Notes under the pieces: generated by a model
The model's input: the letters and a program-made list of their open reading frames with translations, nothing else
The model's database searches: none
What the model was told of the DNA's origin: nothing
Shown: positions 1 to 9,800 of the stretch, piece after piece
Layout of the letters: each line of letters starts with the position of its first letter
How positions within the stretch are numbered: position 1 is the first letter of the stretch
NCBI GenBank assembly: GCA_003260075.1
Contig: QLIY01000888.1
Coordinates: forward strand, 1-64,000
Source: Phallusia mammillata
Lineage: Eukaryota; Chordata; Ascidiacea; Phlebobranchia; Ascidiidae
Length of the DNA: 64,000 nt
Direction of reading: 5' to 3'
Program-made: the position numbers and the translations under genes

Positions 1-7
1 CGGATAT

Positions 8-300
8 GGACCGCGGTCCGCCATTTGAGTAGCCCTGCTATACTCTAAAGAAAGGGACCTTGATGGGATTTGTTCACTGTAATAAAGTGGGGTCCGTAAA
101 AAAATCGCGATGAACCATTCAAATAGATTAATTATCCAAACCTTTAACCTTTCNGGACCGCGGTCCGCCATTTGAGTAGCCCTGCTATACTCTAAAGAAA
201 GGGACCTTGATGGGATTTGTTCACTGTAATAAAGTGGGGTCCGTAAAAAAATCGCGATGAACCATTCAAATAGATTAATTATCCAAACCTTTAACCTTTC
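8..300. repeat. Direct duplication around a single N (154)
   Basis: Positions 8-153 and 155-300 are the same 146-nt sequence on either side of one N. This is most simply two overlapping contig ends that were not merged, not a real tandem repeat. Confidence 0.85.
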
Positions 301-327
301 CTTGAAAAAACTTTTGGGGACTTGCCT

Positions 328-482
328 TGACTCGAACCACTAATGACTTGACTTGAGACTCGAACCTCATTTGACTCGACTCGACTTGAGACTCGAACCC
401 ATTTTGACTTGACTTGACTTGGGACTCGAACCCCTACTGACTTGACTTGACTTGACTTGAGACTCGACTGAAAGGACTCGTT
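328..482. repeat. GACTTGACTTGAGACTCGAACC-type simple repeat
   Basis: Degenerate units made of gacttgactt and gagactcgaaccc recur four or more times. The translated ORF over it is repetitive and has no protein character. It is probably the inside of a miniature transposon. Confidence 0.6.
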
Positions 483-647
483 ACCCAACCCTGGATAACA
501 GTCGCGTAATAACAGACTGAAAACTGAAGTCATCCACCGTTTTTTAAGATATAAGTTCACAGATTATTTAAACTACACACTTTTGGTAAGAAACATTAGC
601 AAAGTGAAATGTAAAATCATTAAGCCAATAAATGATAAGCTGCAGAC

Positions 648-862
648 CAGTGGTTCTCAAACTCGGTTTTCGGGGCCGCATGTGGCTCCCAACTACTTAT
701 TTCGCGGCTCGCACCAGACCTCAGAAAACCACCAAACATTGCTATTTTAGCTTTCAAAGTAATAATCTTTAGTGATTTTCTCAAGGTTTCGTTTTTTGCG
801 GCTCCCTACACACTTAAAAAATACCATTTGGCCCCGACAATAAAAAAGTTTGAGAACCACTG
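648..862. mobile_element. hAT-like miniature element, 215 bp
   Basis: The ends are inverted repeats (CAGTGGTTCTCAAACT and its complement), flanked by a perfect 8-bp target duplication CTGCAGAC at 640-647 and 863-870. Eight-bp duplications and CAGNG ends are typical of hAT transposons. There is no coding capacity. The paralogous sequence near 10745-10752 carries CTGCAGAC only once, an empty site. Confidence 0.9.
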
Positions 863-1074
863 CTGCAGACAGTGCACACTGTTTCGACCCATGGTCTCAT
901 CAGTGCAGTGGTGACGAGAGCCGGATCGCGAGATCAGACATAGGTAAAGGTTGTGCTACAATTTTGATTCCAACCTTTAAATTTTAACAGTGCATGAGGT
1001 AGGATAACAGCAGCGGCCCGACAAAGGTATTTTTAGACCTCGAATCAGTTCTAACAGTAAACATCTTACTATAC

Positions 1075-1722
1075 CTGAAGAGTCGCATCAGAAGTTGGCG
1101 GACTTCGTTCATCTCGTATTGTGCCTGATTTAATTTGATCTGCGCCTGTGCAGTAATACAACTCAGCGTCCCGCATCACCGTGGAAGTCGCGAAGGCAAC
1201 ACCAACATACTGATTATTGTTGCCAGTGCTTCCAGTCAACTCCATATTGAAGACATTTGATGACGAGTCCTGCGAGGAAAAAAAATCGATGAAAAATGAA
1301 AAATGACGGATAAAATTAACAATTTTCTTGTGCTGAAATTTACGTAAATGACTTGTTTACTGTGTCATAGCTACTTTTCAAGGCGTCCAGACTAAGCGCG
1401 GAGGTTGTGGCACGAATGACTTTTAATAACGTAACGTTACCCTTTATCAACTGATTCGCTTATGCGTAACCAAATCTCCAACGTTGTAAAGTGTTGCCTC
1501 TAATTTAACCACTTTGGTATATTGTTATTTTTTTGGGATTACATTAGAATTCGTACCCTAAAAACCTACCCAAACATAAGAGAAGAAAATGCGTGTTGAA
1601 TCAGTTGGAGAACAACCAGTCGGAAAGTATAGGCAATTTTTGGTACTGTCACATCCTGATGTATCTATTGCGACTGCAACTTGCAGAAAGACAAAGATGA
1701 CTACACATTTCAGGGCATCCAT
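1075..1722 (-). CDS. Secreted DOMON-domain protein, 5' part only (runs off left edge)
   Basis: Exon 1 is 1570-1722 and exon 2 is 1075-1269; the third exon would lie beyond position 1. Exon 1 encodes a signal peptide starting MDALKCVVIFVFLQVAVA, then the Cys-containing N-terminal edge of a DOMON domain. Exon 2 encodes the DOMON core with VMRDAELYYC. Both exons have exactly the lengths (153 and 195 nt) of the paralogue at 11862-12490, and both are open. The paralogue's CGSTKNC reads CDSTKNC here, and the Cys of PTCIFF is Arg, so one conserved disulfide partner is lost. Splice sites are GT-AG. Expression cannot be judged from the sequence. DOMON of the ferric-chelate-reductase-1/SDR2 type is known to bind haem or sugars at the cell surface. 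Confidence 0.75.
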
Positions 1723-2446
1723 TATTGAAATATTTTTACCACAACACTACAAAAAAACATCATGTTTAAATGTTATTAAAGCAAACATAGTCTGTTTTAA
1801 AACCCAAATATGATCTATGAACCACCACGAATGACAAATACAAATTTATTTCGAATAAAATAGATTGCTTACTAAACATACATGACAAGTAATTAGTATA
1901 CTTTTGCTCTTCGTAAATGAGTTAGTACAATAACATGCGCTTAAAAAATTAGTGCAATGACACTATAGTAGCGATACATGAATATTTCAACAACTTCTCC
2001 TGCTTGCTACAAAGCTATCAAACTCGATCGTAAGAGTTTCCAGCAAGTTAGCAACAAAAGCCAAACACTGCTAAAAACAATGGGCTATACAAAACTGACA
2101 TAATGTTTTTATCTGCAACTAAACAGTAAAAACGTCAGGAATCTTTGCGCCTGACACCGTGCTGGCGTTTAGAAATGATACAAGTTCTGCAAAGCGAGGA
2201 CCGTCACAGTCACGTTCACCTGGAAAGAAATACGTCACAAAACAAGTTCACGCACAGTAAAGAACGTTTAAATGAGCTTCATACACGTTCAAACACGGTT
2301 TTCTGACATTTTTATCACTGATAATAGAAAATGCTGTACAGGCGTTTTCGTCCACCAGGTTGCATATTTAACAAAAATGTCGTTCAACTGGTGTTAATGT
2401 TAAACAAAAATACTAGTTGTTTCTATCCATAACTTGTATTTTCGCT

Positions 2447-2482
2447 GACGTTTCGTCCACCAGAACGGTAGGACTTCTTCAG
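2447..2482 (-). ncRNA. Hammerhead ribozyme core (left arm)
   Basis: Read on the minus strand: CTGAAGA (fits CUGANGA), then a stem GTCC...GGAC with an inner ACC/GGT helix and a 5-nt loop, then GAAAC and GTC. This is the core order of a hammerhead with a minimal stem III, as known from Penelope-like retroelements and retrozymes. Activity is not shown by the sequence. Confidence 0.6.
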
Positions 2483-2670
2483 AGCAATGAATGACGAATG
2501 CAAGCAACAAGCGAAAGGCGCAAGAACAGCGTGATACCATGAAAAATAATTATATTNTTGCAACGGACGCTACTCTTTTCGGATGGCCTTTGTTATAATA
2601 TAATTATTTTTCATGGTATCACGCTGTTCTTGCGCCTTTCGCTTGTTGCTTGCATTCGTCATTCATTGCT

Positions 2671-2706
2671 CTGAAGAAGTCCTACCGTTCTGGTGGACGA
2701 AACGTC
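2671..2706 (+). ncRNA. Hammerhead ribozyme core (right arm)
   Basis: Same 36-nt motif as at 2447-2482, here on the plus strand because it lies in the opposite arm of the fold-back. Confidence 0.6.
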
Positions 2707-3424
2707 AGCGAAAATACAAGTTATGGATAGAAACAACTAGTATTTTTGTTTAACATTAACACCAGTTGAACGACATTTTTGTTAAATTTTTATCACTGTT
2801 GGATTAGCAAACTCACTTGTTTATTGCTGTCTGGCAAAGCTAATCTCACACTCAACTACTGTTTTGTAATTAAGCAGCAACAGGCCCACGCACTTACTGT
2901 CACATTTCTTATTATTACAAAACAATAAACGAAGTTAATCACGATGAAAGATACAAACCGGTGATTGTAGAAAATTGCTTTTATAACAGAAAAAATATTT
3001 ACGCCCATTGTGTTGAAAAAATGACTTTCGATCGGTGTCACATGAAACACTAGTTAAGAAAATAATTAATTTCTCTCGAAACACCTTTCAAATTTCCATT
3101 GGGGGACCAAATATCGATTACAAGGGCAAATCACTGGCGGTGTAGATATTTTTAAACATTCTTCAGTTCATTCATGCTCAAATTCGTTAACGGTGATCAA
3201 AATTTTTAAACGCAGGAACGATTTAAACGCAGCAGCCATGCGACCGTCGTTCAACAAAAATTCTGCTAAATTCCGATACATGGCGTTAGAGCACAGTTAT
3301 TTAAATTAGCAGTGAGACCGGGGGCAAGGTTAGGAAGCAAGCTATTAGGTTATTTTTGTTTATAAAAACCCACCTTAACCTTAATAGCACTAAATTGTCA
3401 GCATTTTTGCACAATTTGGTTTTA

Positions 3425-3881
3425 AATCATAAACATTACTGCCAAGGTAGTGGTGTATATAGAATACATCGTGTAGACGTTTCGACAATCTCTGTTGTCA
3501 TCATCAGTACATGTTTTCAATCAAGCTGTGGAACACGGTATATAAAGCACAAATGAAAAAAAGAAAGAAAAGAAAGGGAAGCCAGATGTGTGAAGTGACG
3601 TCACAGACGATAACAGGGAACGACGTTTAGAACGGTGGCGTAGACGAAAAGATAAAAACCGGAGATATGGGTCAGGTGTTGAACAGACGCAAGGGCATGG
3701 AAACTGTGTCGATGTTGAGCTCGGGTTCATGCCTTTGAATAAAAAGCGATTCGAGAAACAACAGTCTCACGCGGTCTTGGTTTGCGTCCAAAATCTCCGG
3801 CTCGGCAAAATTAACTTTATGTGTCGGATTCGATAAAATGTGCCACTATACACCACTACCTTGGCAGTAATGTTTATGATT
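3425..3881. mobile_element. Inverted-repeat element with hammerhead motif
   Basis: A 34-nt perfect inverted repeat occupies 3425-3458 and 3848-3881, around about 390 bp with no credible ORF. One arm is followed by a hammerhead core at 3476-3507. Probably a non-autonomous retroelement or a rearranged Penelope-like copy. Confidence 0.65.
3476..3507 (-). ncRNA. Hammerhead ribozyme core
   Basis: On the minus strand: CTGATGA (canonical), a stem GACAA/TTGTC closing loop CAGAGA, then GAAAC and GTC. All invariant core bases are present. The sequence differs from the pair at 2447-2706, so it is a second family. Confidence 0.65.
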
Positions 3882-5189
3882 AAACTACTTTTCAAGTCCG
3901 TGCATAGTGTTCCTTGGTTTTAAATATTCGTTACTTTGGGCAATTTTTGCTTGATTTGAGTTAGTAGGCCGTTGTTTACATGGGTGGGTAAATTTGAAAA
4001 TGTACCTTTCAATTTGTTTCAGTTTCTGACGTCATTTTATGATTAAATTTTTACTCTAATATGACCTGTGTTGGCATGGCTATAAATTTTATCCTTTTTT
4101 TATTTTGGTGCCTCAGTGCAGTCATTAAACATATCAGGAATTTAAATTGGATTGTATAGGTGTAGCAACTTGTGGGTTCACGTACGCTTTTTTAAAACAC
4201 TCTTTTTGCCGTATTGTTCCTATTGACTCTGGTCTAAACATTCAAATTTATCCTGGTAAATTTGTCGGAAATTACCCTAACATTGTCTTCTCTCTTTCTC
4301 TTTTGAAAAAGTAGGGTAAATCGGTGTAACTTATCCGGCTAAATTTGTGTATGTAAACAAGGTTTCATATTTTTTGACAAACTCATTTATTAAACCTGTA
4401 TACAGGTTTATAGCGGTCATGTGTTTTATACCACGCATGGTTATTTAGCATACTGATTGACCCAGCAGCAAAACAAGGAAAAATTGTAACATTGGATAAC
4501 GTGGCAAACCCTGCAAATCTTGCAAACATGTGAATGTATTCCGAAACACTTTTTTTCTAATCCTGTGATGTCTAGCTCATTTTTACATATAGTTATTCGC
4601 TTATCCCTACACTTATACGTAAAAACAAAACATAAAAGCAATTTTTACACCGGACAAAAGACAAAACAATACTTGGAAAATCTTCATGAAGTTCAATTCT
4701 TGTAACCTACATCCATGCTCGTAAACGTCAGCCACGCCAAAATCATCAACGACCTGTTAAAACACACATGAGTATAATTTTAACCTTGTGTGACTTTAAT
4801 CAGTTGCACAGTACAGTATTAGCACATTCTTATTTCCCGTTTCAAACCAACATTTGCTTTTTTGATATGTGCGTATATAGCCTATGTCAGTTTTAAAGAA
4901 CATTATGCACTAGCATACTAAAAACGCGAAAGGTGAAAAAAATGTAATATATTGCATTGCACACTACCCAAAAGTGTTGCTTGGTCAAAATCAGTAAATC
5001 ATGCCATGAATGGAAAGCCATGCATCATCCTAAAATAACACATGGACTGTGCATCAGCAGCCTCGAAGAAAGCAAACAATGGCGGTTAACTGCAAAGAAA
5101 CGAAAAGGCGCAATGGAAAACCTGATTGTGATAGAAAACCTACAAACAGCCAAAACAAATATCGACAATACCAACGTTGTCGCTTAGCA

Positions 5190-5369
5190 CAGTGGTCGGC
5201 AACCGCCGGTCCGCAAGAAGTTTTTACCCGGGCGTACACTTTTTCAGATTAATTGCTTTCCGTTTTTACTTTGAAACATTTTGCCCGTGATTCCCAAGGA
5301 TAACTAACTAACTAGTGCGTTTTTATTGCTAAATGTTTGCAGTTTTTGAGGCCGGTCAGCGATAGAATT

Positions 5370-5404
<35 letters not shown>

Positions 5405-5444
5405 TTTCAAAAACGATCCGCAGTGCAAAAAAGGTTGCCGACCT
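5190..5444. mobile_element. hAT-like miniature (CAGTGGTCGGCAACC family)
   Basis: Starts CAGTGGTCGGCAACC and ends GGTTGCCGACCT. The flanking octamers match at 6 of 8. A 33-base C run (5371-5403) sits inside and may be an artefact. The same family is at 34187-34651. Confidence 0.65.
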
Positions 5445-6531
5445 GTTTTGCACTGCGGACCTTAGCAAATGAGTCAAAGGCATTCAAGCAAGGCATAATG
5501 ATTGGGACATTAGAAGGCTATTCCTGGAATCAACGTTAGCTCTGGCCTCTGTGGTAAGCCCCGGTCACGCCTCGTTAGTTTAAAATACCCTTTTTTACTT
5601 TTGTAAGCCCACCAAATTGTTGGGGCTTTTGTGTATGGTTTTTGAAAGAAGCGGGGTAATTTGCTAACGCAGTTTTACCCAAAAGAAATTCTGCAAGCAT
5701 TGGAGCGTTAACGCGTCTTGTTTACCACCACCAAATTCCAAACGAAGCATAAGCTTTGAGAAGGTTAAAAACAACCACAAAAGGTTCTGAGCTTTAGGCG
5801 ACCTTTTTGCAAGCCATTCCGACCCATTATGAGGATGATCGTTCATACGGATCAGTTACGGGTCTACTTTAAAGTGTTCTGGTTGGGTTTGTCAAAGGTT
5901 TAGAATTGTTACACGACACAAACTTTACATTGTAAAACCAAAACAAAACATCCCATAATTTCAAAGTATTCATAACCGGTGTATAAGTTGTTTTAGTTGA
6001 AACGTCAGGTAGACACATATACAATTTTCTTGGGTCACTCTTTGATAATTCACAATTATTTAATATCGGTGTTTTCAATCACTGCCCCACGGGGCACGAA
6101 TGTGTGACACGAAAGATTTTCAAACCGGCCACGACATATTCGTGTTTTAAGTATTATTTAAAGTTTCCGGGCTTTGTTATGAAATTAAGGTGTGTCTGAT
6201 GGCTGGAACCCATTCGTTTTGTTTCATTTACCGAAAGCAGTTTCAACCAACTTTTTAACATTGCAAATCATTTTTTGTGAGTTTGTCTAAAAAAGTGTGC
6301 TAAAAATGGTTGGTAGTATAAAATATTGCAAACCAGTACTGAAACAAAATAAAAGGTTTGACTCGCCTAAACCGTCGATGCAATTGTAACCCAAACTTAT
6401 CGTCATGTAAATTTTAAGTGTGTATAGCTATCATTCTTTCAACTGTCGCAAACTCTTACCAAAACTTTTACCCAACCGAAACGCATTAACCTCGTCAAGT
6501 CCGAACACTGAAGGCGATTATGCGTCTAAAC

Positions 6532-6761
6532 CAGGGGTTCCCAACCTTTTTACGATCTCGTACCACTTGGACGCTCTGTACTGCCACGCGTACCACTTCT
6601 TGCAGAACAACTAATTTAATCGAATCAAACGCTATTTGTTTAAGCTATAAGCAGTAGATGATATCTATCAAGAGCAATCATTTGACAAAATTAACNTAAA
6701 TTACTGCGTTCTTTTGCTCCGTACCACTAGTGGTACGCGTACCACCGGTTGGGAACCCCTG
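6532..6761. mobile_element. hAT-like miniature (CAGGGGTTCCCAACC family)
   Basis: Inverted ends CAGGGGTTCCCAACC and GGTTGGGAACCCCTG are flanked by a perfect 8-bp duplication GTCTAAAC (6524-6531 and 6762-6769). A single N lies at 6696. It is non-coding. Confidence 0.9.
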
Positions 6762-6869
6762 GTCTAAACTTTATAAAAAAACGAGGTTTTGCTAATAAAT
6801 AAAAATAGGTTTTCTTATAAGATACAATTTAACTATTCCAACAGTCAATAGTAATAATTTAAGCCCAAC

Positions 6870-9800
6870 TTACGCATGAGCATTCACCATGTTGCGTTTG
6901 TGGATCGAAGAACCGGCACTTCCGGGTGGAGCGGTGAAATTGCAGGCCCTGTCGGAAAGGTAGCGGCCGTTTCGGGTATGGTACTGAATAACTCCTTAAA
7001 ACACATAATATATTAGACACGTTTAAAAAACAGAACGATCACCTCAATATAAATAAATCGCTCAAAATGTTTCCAATGAAAATATAAAATACGTCTATAT
7101 AATACACAACATTTGGTTTGACACCAAAGGTTAACACAAATCTTTTCTTTTGCATGGTTTTGAATAATTACCTCCAGACACGTCACCGGTTGCCATAAAC
7201 ACGAAGTACCGAGTGGTTTGAAAGTCAAAGGTTCTATTACCGCTTGACACTGGTTTTGTGACACTTGCATCTCTTGTGAAAGTGCAAGACAGAACTCCAC
7301 CGTCCACAGCAAACGATGGAGCGCTTACTCCAACCTGCGATATTATGTTTGGAATCACTATTTACGATACTGGTCATTTCGTCGTATGGACGTACATTTA
7401 CAAATACATTAGTGGCCTTTTTAATCGATTATTTCCAAATTCAGCATATAATTAGCGGCAAATTGAAATAGTATGAATACGGAGGCATATGATCCCCGAC
7501 AGAGTTATAAATAGGGCCGGGATTTTCGGGTTCTGGTTTGGGTTTCCGAATGCTTAACAGTCCTAAAGCGCCTTGTTGATTGACATGCATGGTCTCTTCA
7601 ATTGTATTTGTTGTCTTTGTCTTGCCGGAGGCTTCCACGCATGACCTGTAAATCAATTTTTCGGGCCTAAACGGGCTTCCCAAAAACGATTCGGATTAGG
7701 GCCAGGTTACGGGCTTGTACTTTTGGGTTAGGGCTTTCATTTCGGGCCTTTTTGCAACTCTGATCCCCGGAGCAAACCGTATCTCGCCGGTATTGTGTTG
7801 ACAGTGGTGCAAGCACGTATGAGTTTTTCCGGGGCAAGCTTGTATATGTTCAATCACACATTCTCATATAAGTTACAACATACATCCAGCAATAACCAAA
7901 GTTAGTTTTTAAGTTTGACCCCTGCGTCTTGATTTAAAAAAAAACGGATACCTCCAGGTGTTAATAATTAACCTACCAACGGGTCCACCAACGGTGGAGG
8001 GGAAGTTCGCGCCGCTTGAATGGCCCCAGATACAAGAGCTGATGAGGTGCAGTAATACAAGTCGTCACTTTCCATCAGGTTGTCGTTGGAGAATGCAACG
8101 GCAACATATCTACCGCTAGTTGCTCCGACTAATTCGAAATCGAAATTGTTGCTAGCTGAATTCTATAGCGTAAAATATTCATGGTTCTAGAGGAAAAATA
8201 CAACTATTGTTTTACATTAATTACAGCAGACTTTGAAAACAATCCAATAAAATCGACTTTTTAGTCAACCAACTATTTTATTACTTTTTTCTTTTTACGC
8301 AGATTTTTCAATAACTATTGTTATATTTGCTTGACATGGTATTACATTTAACCATCGTAGGGTTAAAAATGCTGTTTTATGAAAACCAGCTAAAAGCGCA
8401 CCTCAAAAAGAAACGATGTGGCCAGGGGGTAATAACAAACAAGTAATTTGCATGTTTCTCTGCGTGGTGAAAAGCTTGGGGGGAAGACACTAGCAAATAA
8501 CACCGACGTTGTTGGTATGTTTCCGCTTAGCCAATTTCACGAGCGTCAGGCTGATGTCCACCGAGAATACGATCCCGGCAAAACGCATAATTTACAGGGC
8601 GACTCAAGAAGACGATCCGGGCAAAACGCATAGTTTACAGGGCAAAGAGTATCGCAGCGACTCGACATTGAACGCACCGAATACAGTGGGAAATTTATGC
8701 CTTACCTTTAAATATGGCCAAAAAACAGCAGAAATTAACTAATGTTGTGTCCAGAAAACACGAGTCGCATATTGTCTGCAAAACATTGGGTGTTTTGTTT
8801 AACTAATGTATTGCAAAAACTGTTTCGGAGTGTCATATATATGAGTTTCATCAGCAACGTATCAAGGTTGAGTTGAAAACATTCGCCAGAAAAAGGATTT
8901 TAGGTTCGACCTTACTCGGCCGAAATTATTTGGCTTTTTGGCCGAATGTTTAGTTTAGGGCCAATTTTTTGGGGGCCTTTTGGTTTACCGCGCCCGAATG
9001 CAACGCCATTACTGACCCAGGTTAGTTCGTAGGCAACTGCAATACAGTTGCTGACACTGATGTTTTTTTTTCTGGAATATCTCCACATTCGAGAGGTGGT
9101 TCGCGGAACCACTTTTAGTTCGGAAAGTAGAGAAAAATGTCACATAAATGAACTTGTTTTCGCTGAATAATAAAACAGAACGCGATGCGAAAGTTATATC
9201 ATTAAAATCAGCATATTTTAGCTTGTTTATTTTTTATCCTATTTTCTAACTCAGGACCAGAAGTCTCCCGAAAGTAAGTTTGACTGCCAACTTTGTCTTG
9301 CGATACAACAAGAAAAAACACCTGTAGACGACTGTCAAGTAAAATTAATTTTTTTTACGTAGATCCAGGAAGTGAAAAGGCACCCAGAGGTTCCTGCTGT
9401 ACAATCCGTTGGAGATCTGAAACAGGTTTTCGTGCTCCCACAACCTTCATCAAAGTCGCTTGAACTCGACACAGTAGGTGTGGTCGTTCTATAAGCAAAG
9501 TGAAAAATGTTGTTTTGGTGTATAACTTGGCATCAACATCAAAATGTCTATCATGTAGCGAGGTGATCTTTTCGTATTTCATATGATAAAATTCAATGCA
9601 CCGGCAACTAAGTACAAAATCTCAAACTCAAATCAAAATGCCGTGATTTTTAATGACATTCTCAAGCGCAATATATACGTTTTCAGACGGATGAATCCTT
9701 TTTTAGAAACTATAGAGTTCATACTCAGTTATTTTAAAATACAGCGATCGTCAATAATTGTGTTTTTTGCTTACCGACATATTGTTTTTTATATGCTTTA

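Larger units (their letters stand above)
2367..2786. mobile_element. Fold-back element with 190-nt arms
   Basis: Positions 2367-2556 and 2597-2786 are near-perfect inverted copies. The loop contains a single N (2557), so part of the internal sequence may be missing or the head-to-head join may be artificial. Each arm holds one hammerhead-like core. The paralogous flank around 13080-13330 lacks the element, so it inserted after the duplication. Confidence 0.75.
590..3240. repeat. Segmental duplicate of 10690-13575
   Basis: The first two exons of the partial DOMON gene, their intron and about 1.5 kb of upstream DNA are recognisable again at about 10690-13575. Shared landmarks are the tract before position 640, the exons themselves, the tract near 2150 (against 12915) and the tract near 3200 (against 13530). 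The copies differ by substitutions, by different hAT insertions, and by a fold-back element present only here. The boundaries are approximate. Confidence 0.8.
1723..6869. other. Intergenic region between the two minus-strand DOMON genes
   Basis: I see no convincing exon. The stretch holds the duplicated 5' flank, two ribozyme-bearing fold-back elements (2367-2786 and 3425-3881), a C33 run (5371-5403) and two hAT-like miniatures (5190-5444 and 6532-6761). Short ORFs on both strands have no recognisable protein character. Confidence 0.6.

Noticed and set aside
9355-9582. 75-aa minus-strand ORF in the intron before the second DOMON
   Set aside because: No domain character, no matching splice phase with the DOMON exons.
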